Shown: piece after piece, positions 26,793 to 35,011 of the stretch
How the letters are laid out: every line of letters starts with the position of its first letter
Position numbering within the stretch: the first letter of the stretch is position 1
NCBI RefSeq assembly: GCF_000714545.1
Contig: NZ_AUNB01000014.1
Coordinates: forward strand, 1-64,000
Origin: Thioclava indica
GTDB lineage: Bacteria > Pseudomonadota > Alphaproteobacteria > Rhodobacterales > Rhodobacteraceae
DNA length: 64,000 bases
Direction: 5' to 3'
Program-made: the position numbers and the translations under genes
Notes under the pieces: generated by a model
The model's database searches: none
What the model was told of the DNA's origin: nothing
Seen by the model: only the letters and a program-made list of their open reading frames with translations

Positions 26793-27847
26793 GCGATCTG
26801 GTCCCGGTTTTTGACGGCCATAACGATTTTCTGTTGCGCCTTTTGCGCGATCCTGAGGCGCGCGCGACGACTTGGTTGACCAATACCGAGCAAGGGCAGC
26901 TTGATCTTCCGCGCATGAAGGCGGGCGGTTTCGCAGGCGGGTTCTTTGCCGTCTATATTCCTTCGCCCAAGGCGCATAACGATCCCGATTTCGAACGCCT
27001 GATGCGCAATCCGCCCTATAACCTGCCGCTGCCCCCCGAGATCCCTTTCGAACAGGCGCTGCCGGTGGCGATGGCGATGGTGGGCCATCTGCACTGGATG
27101 GAGCGCGAGGGGCATCTTGCGATCTGCCGCTCGACCGCCGACATCAAGGCGGCCATGGCGGCGGGCAAGATCGCCGCGATCCTGCATATGGAAGGGGCCG
27201 AGGCAATCGGTCCCGACCTCGACGCTCTGCATGTCTGGCACGCCGCCGGATTGCGCAGCCTCGGCCCGGTCTGGTCGCGCCCCACGGCGTTCGGTCATGG
27301 CGTGCCGTTTGCCTTCCCCAGTTCTCCCGACACAGGGGACGGATTGACCGAGGCAGGCAAGAGATTGGTCAAAGAATGCAATGCCTTGAAGGTCATGATT
27401 GATCTAAGCCATCTCAATGAAAAAGGCTTTAATGATGTCGCGGCGCTGTCGGATGCCCCCCTGATCGCGACCCATTCCAACGTCCATGCGATCTGTCCTT
27501 CTTCGCGCAATTTGACCGACCGTCAGCTTGCGATGATCCGCGAGAGCGACGGCATGGTCGGGCTGAATTATGCCGTCGGATTCCTGCGTGAAGACGGGGT
27601 GGCCGAGCCTTTCGACGGGTTTGATCCGATGCTGCGCCATCTCGATCACCTGATCGAGGCTTTGGGCGAGGATCGTGTCGGTCTGGGATCAGATTTCGAC
27701 GGCGCGCAAATTCCGCCTGATCTGGGCGATGTCGCGGGCCTGCCTCGCCTGATCGACGCGATGCGCGCGCATGGCTATGACGCGCCGCTCATCGAAAAAC
27801 TCGCCCATCGCAACTGGTTTGCAGCGCTGGATCGGGTCTGGGGTTAG
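26789..27847 (+). CDS. Membrane dipeptidase-type peptidase, family M19
   Basis: A 352-residue zinc peptidase of the renal dipeptidase family. The first metal motif is DGHNDFLLRLL near the N terminus; the bridging Glu is in LHMEGAEAIG; later motifs are IDLSHLNEKGF, IATHSNVHAICPSSRNLTD and GLGSDFDGA. Family members cut dipeptides, including those with D-residues. The ATG overlaps the stop of the second transporter ATPase (ATGA), so uptake and hydrolysis are coupled at translation. There is no signal peptide, so hydrolysis should be cytoplasmic. Confidence 0.92.
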   Translation: MSDLVPVFDGHNDFLLRLLRDPEARATTWLTNTEQGQLDLPRMKAGGFAGGFFAVYIPSPKAHNDPDFERLMRNPPYNLPLPPEIPFEQALPVAMAMVGHLHWMEREGHLAICRSTADIKAAMAAGKIAAILHMEGAEAIGPDLDALHVWHAAGLRSLGPVWSRPTAFGHGVPFAFPSSPDTGDGLTEAGKRLVKECNALKVMIDLSHLNEKGFNDVAALSDAPLIATHSNVHAICPSSRNLTDRQLAMIRESDGMVGLNYAVGFLREDGVAEPFDGFDPMLRHLDHLIEALGEDRVGLGSDFDGAQIPPDLGDVAGLPRLIDAMRAHGYDAPLIEKLAHRNWFAALDRVWG

Positions 27848-28219
27848 CGCCCGCGCCAGAGGGGGTCCGCGCGCGCGGTCCGGATGGCCTTTGAGCATCA
27901 AGGTCTGAATAGCCCTATTCCACGTCTCAGTCCCTAACCGCTCGCTTCGGGCCGTCAGGTCAAAAACGTCACGGCGGGATGTTGCCGTCGCGCTGAGGTG
28001 CGTGTGCAAGTGACGGGCTCGCCATCAAACGCCCTAAAAACGCGGCTTTAGATGCGCGGCAAAGGCCTTCATCGCTCGGCACCACAGCGCATTAATCGCG
28101 GCGCACAAAGCCAGCGCGTACATTTTACCTATGCAAGAGACACCGCTTGGCCTCACACTTCCGTCTGTGACTCGCAATCAATCCGTTCAAATCGCATTCC
28201 GTAATCAGTGGAGGCTTTC
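27848..28219 (+). other. Intergenic region, 372 bases, no gene seen
   Basis: No supported coding frame or RNA gene. Just after the dipeptidase stop is a CCGCGCGCGCGG palindrome (in GGTCCGCGCGCGCGGTCC), which has no T-run after it. The far end carries the ribosome site GGAGG at 28210-28214 for the next gene. Confidence 0.4.
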
Positions 28220-29119
28220 ATGAAAGACGACGCCCAAAACCGCTTGACCGCCAAGGATTTCGCCCCAGAACTACTGGAGCTTTATGATTTTTACGCCCAT
28301 GGCATCATCACCAAACGCCAGTTCCTTGATCGTGCGGGCAAGTTCGCGATTGGCGGGCTGACGGCTGCGACGATCTTGTCGATGATGGGGCCGAATTACG
28401 CAATGGCCGAGCAGGTCAGCTTTACCGATCCCGACATCAAGGCCGAGTGGATCACCTATAACTCGCCCAATGGTCACGGCGAAATTCGCGCTTATATGGT
28501 GCGCCCGACGGCTTCGCCGCTGGCACCCGGCGTGGTTGTGGTGCACGAAAACCGCGGCCTTAACCCCTATATTCGCGATGTCGCGCGCCGCGTCGCCAAA
28601 GCTGGGTTTATCGCCATCGCGCCGGACGGGCTGACGCCGATGGGCGGTTATCCGGGCAATGACGAAGAGGGCCGCGCGCTACAGCAGCAGGTCGATCCCA
28701 CCAAGCTGATGAATGATTTCTTCGCTGCGGTCGAGTTCATGATCGCGCATCCCGATGTGACGGGAAAAGTTGGCATTACCGGGTTTTGTTATGGTGGCGG
28801 CGTCGCCAATGCCGCAGCGGTGGCCTATCCCGAACTGGGCGCGGCGGTGCCATTTTACGGCCGCCAGCCCGAGGCCAAGGATGTGCCACGCATCCAAGCC
28901 CCGTTACTTTTGCATTATGCGGGTCTGGATGAGCGGGTGAATGCGGGTTGGCCTGCGTACCAAGAGGCGCTGGATGCCAATGACAAGACCTACGAGGCCT
29001 ACATTTATGAGGGCGTAAACCACGGTTTTCACAACGATTCCACGCCACGCTACGATGAGGCAGCGGCGGAACTCGCTTGGTCGCGCACGATCGACTGGTT
29101 CAAACGCTATCTCGTGTAA
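28220..29119 (+). CDS. Exported dienelactone hydrolase family protein (YghX-like)
   Basis: A 299-residue alpha/beta hydrolase. The triad is visible: Cys190 in GFCYGGG, Asp237 in GLDERV and His268 in NHGFHND, with Glu110 in HENRG as in dienelactone hydrolases. Unlike the cytoplasmic enzymes it has an N-terminal extension of about 65 residues with TKRQFLDRAGKFAIGG followed by a hydrophobic stretch ending AMAEQ, which looks like a Tat signal with Lys-Arg instead of Arg-Arg, placed unusually far in. I chose the ATG at 28220 because GGAGG lies 6 bases upstream. Substrate unknown. Confidence 0.87.
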   Translation: MKDDAQNRLTAKDFAPELLELYDFYAHGIITKRQFLDRAGKFAIGGLTAATILSMMGPNYAMAEQVSFTDPDIKAEWITYNSPNGHGEIRAYMVRPTASPLAPGVVVVHENRGLNPYIRDVARRVAKAGFIAIAPDGLTPMGGYPGNDEEGRALQQQVDPTKLMNDFFAAVEFMIAHPDVTGKVGITGFCYGGGVANAAAVAYPELGAAVPFYGRQPEAKDVPRIQAPLLLHYAGLDERVNAGWPAYQEALDANDKTYEAYIYEGVNHGFHNDSTPRYDEAAAELAWSRTIDWFKRYLV

Positions 29120-29146
29120 TCACGCGATGGCTGTGGGTCGACCTGC

Positions 29147-29737
29147 TTAACGCGGATGGGTTTCCAGCCGCCAAAGCAGGTTGGCCTTTACGCTGCCCCA
29201 CTCGCTGGCAATGATGGAATAGGCCGCAGTGTCACGGATTGTGCCGTTGGGCATCACCGCCGCTGAGCGCAAGATCCCGTCGAGTTTCGCACCCACGCGT
29301 TCGATGGCGCGCCGACTTTGCACGTTGAGAACATGGGTGCGCAACTCCACGCAGATGCAATCCAACTCCTCAAAGGCATATTGCAACAACAGCAGCTTGC
29401 ACTCGGTATTGAGCGGCGTCCGTTGCACGGATTTGCGATACCAGGTCGAGCCGATCTCAAGGCGCCGACTGGTGCTATCAATGTTCATGTAAGTCGTCAT
29501 GCCCACCGCTTTGCCCGATGCGTTTTCGAGGATCGCGAAGGGCAGCATCGTGGGCAGCGCAAGTCTGCGCTCAATCTCAGCCGCCATACCGGCAGCGTCG
29601 GGAATGGTGGTGTACCAAATCTTGTGCAAGTCGCCATCAGTGCACGCCTCGACCAGATCATCATGGTGCTTTTGCGACAGCGGTTCGAGCGAGACGCATT
29701 TTCCCTCAAGCGAAAACGGTGCTGGCCAAACGCTCAT
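29147..29737 (-). CDS. GNAT acetyltransferase (RimJ/RimL-type)
   Basis: A 196-residue N-acetyltransferase of the GNAT_3/RimJ-like group. The core includes LEPLSQKHHDDL, FAILENASGKAVGMTTY, the LEIGSTWYRKSVQRTPLNTECKLLLLQYAFE stretch around the acetyl-CoA site, and NVQSRRAIERVGAKLDGILR, all typical of RimJ/RimL. The ATG at 29737 has GGAGAAG just upstream; the frame is open further but the extra part is not family sequence. It is convergent with the dienelactone-hydrolase-like gene and divergent from tctC. Substrate unknown. Confidence 0.87.
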   Translation of the reverse strand: MSVWPAPFSLEGKCVSLEPLSQKHHDDLVEACTDGDLHKIWYTTIPDAAGMAAEIERRLALPTMLPFAILENASGKAVGMTTYMNIDSTSRRLEIGSTWYRKSVQRTPLNTECKLLLLQYAFEELDCICVELRTHVLNVQSRRAIERVGAKLDGILRSAAVMPNGTIRDTAAYSIIASEWGSVKANLLWRLETHPR

Positions 29738-30026
29738 ATGTCTTCTCCGTTTCTCGCTTAACTCGGCTGGGACGTTTTCCACCGCCGCCTTGGAATTTAC
29801 GGCACTCTTGCGCAGGATTTTGCGCCATGTCGAGAGCGTGGCTGAAAAACCCTGCGCGACGTCCCTGCCCGTCAGGCGGGCCGCGAAAGTCGGCAAAGCC
29901 CCGCGACCCAAAGGACAAATGCACGCCGCGCCGTGGCATATCAACACCTTGCAAAGGCGCGTCATTTCCGCGATCTTGCGCCCGGTTACATTGCTTTGAT
30001 GCCAGATAATACCGGGGGACTTCACC
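29738..30026. other. Divergent intergenic region, 289 bases
   Basis: Lies between the GNAT gene (minus) and tctC (plus) and should hold both promoters. No gene, repeat or clear promoter element was recognised. Confidence 0.4.
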
Positions 30027-31007
30027 ATGATCATCTCGCGCCGCGCGGCCCTTTTGGGCGCTGCCGCTGTTTCGCTTTGCAAGCCTGCTTTGGCACAAGA
30101 TGCCGCTTGGCCGAGCCAGCCGCAGCATGTGTTCGTGGGCTTTCCCGCAGGCTCCTCGCCCGATCTTCTGGCGCGGATCGTGACCGAACCGCTTGCTGCG
30201 AAACTTGGCCAGCCCATCGTGATCGAGAACAAACCCGGCGCGGGTGGTGTGATTGGCATCCAGCAGATGCTGAACGCAAAAGACCGCGACAACACCTTTG
30301 CCACCACGATCAACGGGCCGCTGACGACCGCGCCGCGCCTGACGCCGAACCTTGGCTATGACGTTGCCAAGGATATCGCGCCCGTCGTGCTGATCGCGAC
30401 CTCGCCGCTGGTGCTTGTGGTTGCCGCCGACTTCCCCGCCGACGATCTGGCGGGCTTTATCGCCGCCGCTGGCAAAGAGCCCGAGGCGTTAAGCTATGGC
30501 TCGGTTGGCAAAGGCTCTGGCGCGCATCTGACGGCGGAACTGTTCTCCGACCGCGCGGGCGTCGAGATGCTGCATATCCCCTTCACCTCTTATGCCGAGG
30601 TCACGACCGCGATCATCGGGCATGAGATTGATAGCGGTTTCATGGCCCCTTCAGCGGCGATGCAATATGTCAAAGCGGGTAAGCTAAAGATCCTTGGCAT
30701 CACCTCGCAAAAGCCGTTTGCACAGGCCCCCGGTGTGCCGGTGATGGCCGGACAGGCCGGGTTGCCTGCCGATTTCCGCGCCGAGTTGTGGAACGCATTT
30801 ATCGCACCCGCTGGCACCGATGCGGGCGTTATTGCCACGCTTAACAGTGATATCAACGCGATCCTTGCCGATGAAGCGGTGCAAAAGCGGTTGCTGGATA
30901 TGGGCTGGCAGGCAGCGGGCGGCACGCCTGAAGAACTGCAACAACGCATTGCCGATGACACCAAGATTTGGGGCGCTGTGCTCGACCGGATCGACGCGAA
31001 AAACTAA
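30027..31007 (+). CDS. tctC: Tripartite tricarboxylate transporter substrate-binding protein (TctC/Bug)
   Basis: A 326-residue periplasmic binding protein of the Bug/TctC family. The N terminus is a Tat-type signal (ISRRAALLGAAAVSLCKPALA), so it is probably exported folded. The family features follow: VGFPAGSSPDLLARIVTEPLAAKLGQPIVIENKPGAGG, which binds carboxylate ligands by main-chain and water contacts. It is followed 3 bases later by tctB and then tctA. Family ligands include citrate, other carboxylates and some aromatic acids; the ligand cannot be read here. Confidence 0.92.
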   Translation: MIISRRAALLGAAAVSLCKPALAQDAAWPSQPQHVFVGFPAGSSPDLLARIVTEPLAAKLGQPIVIENKPGAGGVIGIQQMLNAKDRDNTFATTINGPLTTAPRLTPNLGYDVAKDIAPVVLIATSPLVLVVAADFPADDLAGFIAAAGKEPEALSYGSVGKGSGAHLTAELFSDRAGVEMLHIPFTSYAEVTTAIIGHEIDSGFMAPSAAMQYVKAGKLKILGITSQKPFAQAPGVPVMAGQAGLPADFRAELWNAFIAPAGTDAGVIATLNSDINAILADEAVQKRLLDMGWQAAGGTPEELQQRIADDTKIWGAVLDRIDAKN

Positions 31008-31010
31008 GCC

Positions 31011-31454
31011 ATGAAACGCGACATTCCTGATCTGGCGGGCGGGCTTCTTTTGTCGGTGATCGGCGTGTTTGTGCTCGTTTACGCAAGCACGCAATACGAT
31101 ATCGGCTTGCTGCGCCGCATGGGACCGGGGTTTTTCCCCGCGCTGCTGGGCGGCGTGCTGGCGGTGTTGGGGCTGATGATCGCCCTGCCCGCCATCGCGC
31201 GCAAAGGGGCGCCGATCCGCATCGCGTGGAAAGAGGCACTTGCGGTGCTATCGGCGATCCTCGTCTTTGCCATGGGGCTTGAACGCGCGGGACTGGTGCC
31301 GGTGACATTGGCAAGCGTTCTGATCGCCTCAATCGCAGCCCCCGACCGCCGGATTGGCTGGCGGCTGGCGCTGGCGTTGATCGTCACCGCGCTGTCGGTC
31401 GTCGTGTTTCATTTCGGACTGAAAATGACCGTCCCGCTATGGCCGGGACAATGA
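31011..31454 (+). CDS. tctB: Tripartite tricarboxylate transporter small membrane subunit TctB
   Basis: A 147-residue membrane protein with about four hydrophobic segments (about 8-28, 43-60, 75-95, 118-138) and the family's MGPGFFPALLGGVLAVLGL motif. It is the small permease subunit of the Na+-linked tripartite tricarboxylate transporter. It starts 3 bases after tctC and ends 13 bases before tctA. Confidence 0.9.
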   Translation: MKRDIPDLAGGLLLSVIGVFVLVYASTQYDIGLLRRMGPGFFPALLGGVLAVLGLMIALPAIARKGAPIRIAWKEALAVLSAILVFAMGLERAGLVPVTLASVLIASIAAPDRRIGWRLALALIVTALSVVVFHFGLKMTVPLWPGQ

Positions 31455-31467
31455 TGAGCGGTTGGGT

Positions 31468-32973
31468 ATGAGCGGCTGGGAAGGCTTTCTGCACGGGCTA
31501 AGCGTTGCGGTGCAACCTGATGTGCTGATTTATTGCGTGTTTGGCGTGGTTTTGGGCACATTCGTCGGCGTTTTGCCCGGCATTGGCGCGATGGCGACGA
31601 TCTCGCTTTTGCTGCCCATCACCTATTACCTGTCCCCCGAGGCGGCGCTCGTGATGCTGGCAGGCGTCTATTACGGCTCGCAATATGGCGGCGCGGTGGC
31701 CTCTATTTTATTGCGCCTGCCCGGCACACCGCAATCGGCTGTCACCACGCTGGACGGCTATCCGCTGGCGCAGCAAGGCCGTGCGGGCGTGGCGCTGTTT
31801 ACCTCGATGATCTCCAGCTTTTTCGGCTCGTTCATTGGTATCTTTGTGTTGATCTTGCTGTCGGGTGTCTTGGCCAGTGCAGCAACCGCATTCGGGGCCG
31901 CGGATTATGCCGCGATGATGATTTTGGGCCTTGTCGCGGCCTCGACCATCGGCGCGAAACACCCCGCCAAGGGGCTGGCGATGGTGGTGCTGGGGCTGAT
32001 CCTTGGCTGTGTCGGCACGGATGTGAATTCCGGCGTGCAGCGCTTCACCTTTGGGCAGACCGAGCTGATGGACGGCGTCAACCTTGTGGCGCTGGCGATG
32101 GGGTTGTTTGGCGTGGCCGAGGTGATCGCCAATATCCACGTCGCCGAGCGCACCGGCGTGCCGCCCCGCGTGGCCTTGCGCGATCTGCTACCAAGCCGCG
32201 CGGAGCTGCGCCGCATCCCCTTCCCTGCGCTGCGCGGCGCCAGTTTGGGCAGCTTCTTTGGCGCGCTTCCGGGGACCGGCTCGACGATTTCCTCGTTTCT
32301 CGCCTACGCCGCCGAGCGCCGCATTTCGCGCCACCCCGAGCGGTTCGGCAATGGCGCAATCGAAGGCGTCGCGGGCCCCGAGGCCGCCAATAATGCCGCC
32401 GCGATCAGCGCCTTTGTGCCCACGCTTGCGCTTGGGATCCCCGGCGATCCGATCATGGCCTTGATGCTGGGCGCGCTGGTCATTCACGGCGTGCAGCCCG
32501 GACCGCTGATGCTAGAGGCGCGCCCCGATATGTTCTGGGGGCTGATCGCGAGTTTCGGCATCGGTAATCTGTTGTTGCTGATCCTGAACCTGCCTTTGAT
32601 CGGTATCTGGGTGTCGATGCTGCGCATCCCGTTTCGCTGGCTGTATCCGGCGATCCTGATTTTCGTCTGCCTAGGCGTTTATTCCGTGCGCGGGTCGAGC
32701 TTTGATATCTTCGCGGTCGCCCTGATCGGCGCGATTGGCTACGCGCTGTCACTGGCGCGCTTTAACCCCGCGCTTCTGCTGCTGGGATTCGTGCTGGGGC
32801 CGCTGATCGAAACCAACCTGCGCCGCGCCCTTTTGATCTCGCGCGGCGATGCGATGGTGTTCTTGCAACGCCCGATTGCGGCGGCCTTCGTGATCGCGAC
32901 CGGGCTTTTGATCGTGATGGCGCTTGTGCAGACGATCCGGCGCAAATCACGCGGCGCGCAAGAGGCGGCTTGA
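31468..32973 (+). CDS. tctA: Tripartite tricarboxylate transporter large permease TctA
   Basis: A 501-residue membrane protein with about 11-12 hydrophobic segments. The TctA signature regions are present: [21 protein letters not shown] and, in the second half, [21 protein letters not shown], plus [16 protein letters not shown] use the ATG at 31468; a TTG six bases earlier is also in frame and the ribosome site is weak, so translation may be coupled to tctB. It completes the transporter encoded by tctCBA. Confidence 0.92.
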   Translation: MSGWEGFLHGLSVAVQPDVLIYCVFGVVLGTFVGVLPGIGAMATISLLLPITYYLSPEAALVMLAGVYYGSQYGGAVASILLRLPGTPQSAVTTLDGYPLAQQGRAGVALFTSMISSFFGSFIGIFVLILLSGVLASAATAFGAADYAAMMILGLVAASTIGAKHPAKGLAMVVLGLILGCVGTDVNSGVQRFTFGQTELMDGVNLVALAMGLFGVAEVIANIHVAERTGVPPRVALRDLLPSRAELRRIPFPALRGASLGSFFGALPGTGSTISSFLAYAAERRISRHPERFGNGAIEGVAGPEAANNAAAISAFVPTLALGIPGDPIMALMLGALVIHGVQPGPLMLEARPDMFWGLIASFGIGNLLLLILNLPLIGIWVSMLRIPFRWLYPAILIFVCLGVYSVRGSSFDIFAVALIGAIGYALSLARFNPALLLLGFVLGPLIETNLRRALLISRGDAMVFLQRPIAAAFVIATGLLIVMALVQTIRRKSRGAQEAA

Positions 32974-33392
32974 GGTCTGCGACTGGCTTGCAATCGGTCT
33001 TGCCCAACAGCCCCCAACCGTTTTACCGCACCAAGCCGCCCTCTCGCTCGCGCGCGCAGGCTGCGGAAAAGCCACTGCGGGACACCTAAGGGGAGCGTTG
33101 CCCGTCGGGCCATATTTCGTTAGGCGCATCATCTCTTCGCACATCGCCTCAGCGTCAACGGCGTCAAACTTTCGGTATTTGCCTTGCAATTGATACGTCT
33201 CAGTAGAAGCACGCCGGCGTCATGCCCCCAAGGCCGCCACCTCCCGCGCCCAATGATGCACGCCATTACAGGGCGCCATGGCCTTAAAACAGCATTGTCA
33301 CGCCGAGCCATGAGGTGAACCGCATGGGATGCCTTAACTGTCTAACACCCCAGATACTCGGGTCCTAACTGGTGCTCACTCTGCGCAGAGTG
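32974..33392. other. Intergenic region, 419 bases, no assigned gene
   Basis: Lies between tctA (plus) and cheD (minus), which converge. A minus-strand frame at 32947-33189 has a stretch (KFDAVDAEAMCEEMMRLTKYG) that looks less random than the rest, but it has no good ribosome site and no family match that I know. It may be a remnant. A perfect 16-bp palindrome ends the region at 33377-33392. Confidence 0.35.
33377..33392. repeat. Perfect 16-bp palindrome after cheD
   Basis: CACTCTGC and GCAGAGTG are adjacent and perfectly complementary, directly after the cheD stop codon. There is no T-run, so it is not a standard intrinsic terminator, though it could stabilise the 3' end of the chemotaxis mRNA. 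Confidence 0.5.
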
Positions 33393-33908
33393 TCAGAACA
33401 GTTCAACATCGCTATAAACCTCCGGTGCTTTGACAGGTTCAAATATCTGCGCCTCCCCGAGTAGTTTTTGACGCGCACGCCCACTATCAGGCCAGAATTC
33501 GACCCGACGAGCCTGCGTGCCGCCCAGGCTTTGTCCGGCACATTCGATCCCTTCGCGGCGCAGAAACTCAAGGATGAAATGCGCGTTTTTCTGTCCAACA
33601 TCCGAAAGCCCCTCAATCATGCGCGCCCCGCCAAATACCTTACATTTCAGTTGCCCGCGCCGCGCACCTAACTTTATTAAATCATTTATCAAAAGCTCCA
33701 TGGCGTTGACGCCAAAGCTTGCCGCTTGCACGCTGACATTGTTGCTTTCGGGTAGCAAAAAGTGGTTCATGCCGCCCACTTTCGCGCCCTCGTCATACAC
33801 GCAAGACGCAACGCACGACCCCAATATCGTGGTGATAGAGCGCCCCCCTTCACCAGATGCGGCATATTCGCCTTGTGAAATATGCTGTGGGCGCATCGGA
33901 TTGCTCAT
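33393..33908 (-). CDS. cheD: Chemoreceptor glutamine deamidase CheD
   Basis: A 171-residue CheD, which deamidates glutamines in chemoreceptors. The catalytic set is visible in order: Thr26/27 and Cys32 in ITTILGSCVASCVYD and His49 in GGMNHFLLPE. The ATG at 33908 overlaps the cheB stop by 4 bases (ATGA); an earlier in-frame start would add 18 residues lying inside cheB. With cheB and the receptor gene upstream it forms a three-gene chemotaxis set. Confidence 0.92.
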   Translation of the reverse strand: MSNPMRPQHISQGEYAASGEGGRSITTILGSCVASCVYDEGAKVGGMNHFLLPESNNVSVQAASFGVNAMELLINDLIKLGARRGQLKCKVFGGARMIEGLSDVGQKNAHFILEFLRREGIECAGQSLGGTQARRVEFWPDSGRARQKLLGEAQIFEPVKAPEVYSDVELF

Positions 33909-34963
33909 ACTGCCCTCCCGCGCGTCACAAAGCCCTGTGTCGCACGCCGTTGGGACGAGCATAGTGCCAAAACCTCACCCGCCATCGCCTCTAGGGGGAC
34001 TGCGCGCTCAGCTGCGCCCGTTTGCAACGCAACCTTTGGCATCCCAAAGACCACCGAGCTGGCCTCATCTTGCGCCAAACAACGCGCGCCCGCGCGCCTA
34101 AGCGTCATCATCCCGTCCGCGCCATCGCGCCCCATCCCCGTAAGAAGAACACTGACGGCGCGTTCACCAAGAAACTGGGCAGACTCGAACAAGACATCCA
34201 CTGACGGTCGATGTCCGCTGCGTTTGTCACCCGCGACAAGCTTACACAGAGCAGGCTCCCCGCGCGTCAGCGCAAGATGGTGCGCACCACCGGGCGCAAG
34301 GTATACGCGGCCCTGCTCAAGCGGTGCTTGGGGGCTAGCGAGCGCAAATTGTGGCACGATTTGGCGTTGCAACCGTGCCGCGAAGCTGGCCAAAAACGTC
34401 TCGGGCATATGTTGCGTGATCACCGTTGGCGGACAGTTTTCCGGAAACTCCGACAGAAGGGTTTCCAGCGCATCAACGCCACCGGTCGAGGAGCCCACAA
34501 GAATGACGTTTCCATTCCAATCAAACCCTGTGGCGGGTGTGAGTTTTGGGCGGGGGCCTGCGGTGTGCAACCGCGCATTTGCAGCAGCGACCAGCAGGTC
34601 CGCCAAATTCCAGAAAGCGTCTGCCGTCGCCTCTACGCGCGGTTTCCCGATACATTCCACAGCTCCCAGAGACAGCGCCTCTAAAGCTGCGGCCGAGCCT
34701 TTATGTGTTTCCGTCGACACCATAATGACAGGCATCGGCCGCAATCGCATCAGCTTCTCTAGAAACTCCAGCCCGTTCATACGCGGCATTTCCACATCCA
34801 GCGTCAAAACATCGGGATTGAGCAGCTTTATCTTTTCGCGTGCCTCGTAAGGATCGGCGGCCTCGCCAATCACCTGCAACCGAGAGTCGTTGGCAATGCT
34901 TGACCGGATCAGATGACGGATCGTTGCGGAATCATCTACAATTAGAACTTTTTTGACCGGCAT
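33905..34963 (-). CDS. cheB: Chemotaxis response regulator methylesterase/deamidase CheB
   Basis: A 352-residue CheB. The receiver domain has Asp10, Asp11 and phospho-acceptor Asp56 (VLTLDVEMPRMNG), with the conserved Lys in CIGKP. After a linker, the methylesterase domain shows the triad Ser (LVGSSTGG), His (ITQHMPETF) and Asp (MGRDGADGM). It removes methyl groups from receptors when phosphorylated. AAGGAG lies 5 bases upstream of the start. It follows the receptor gene by 48 bases and overlaps cheD. No cheR or cheA gene lies in this window. Confidence 0.95.
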   Translation of the reverse strand: MPVKKVLIVDDSATIRHLIRSSIANDSRLQVIGEAADPYEAREKIKLLNPDVLTLDVEMPRMNGLEFLEKLMRLRPMPVIMVSTETHKGSAAALEALSLGAVECIGKPRVEATADAFWNLADLLVAAANARLHTAGPRPKLTPATGFDWNGNVILVGSSTGGVDALETLLSEFPENCPPTVITQHMPETFLASFAARLQRQIVPQFALASPQAPLEQGRVYLAPGGAHHLALTRGEPALCKLVAGDKRSGHRPSVDVLFESAQFLGERAVSVLLTGMGRDGADGMMTLRRAGARCLAQDEASSVVFGMPKVALQTGAAERAVPLEAMAGEVLALCSSQRRATQGFVTRGRAV

Positions 34964-35011
34964 GCTGTCTCCTTAAAGCGATCAATTACGAGGCGCTTGG
35001 GCCGGGACATG

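Noticed and set aside
27689-28009. Minus-strand frame of 106 codons across the dipeptidase 3' end
   Set aside because: Half lies antisense to the dipeptidase and the rest shows no recognisable sequence.
32947-33189. 80-codon minus-strand frame overlapping the end of tctA
   Set aside because: The N-terminal part looks mildly protein-like, but there is no ribosome site, no known family, and it runs into tctA.
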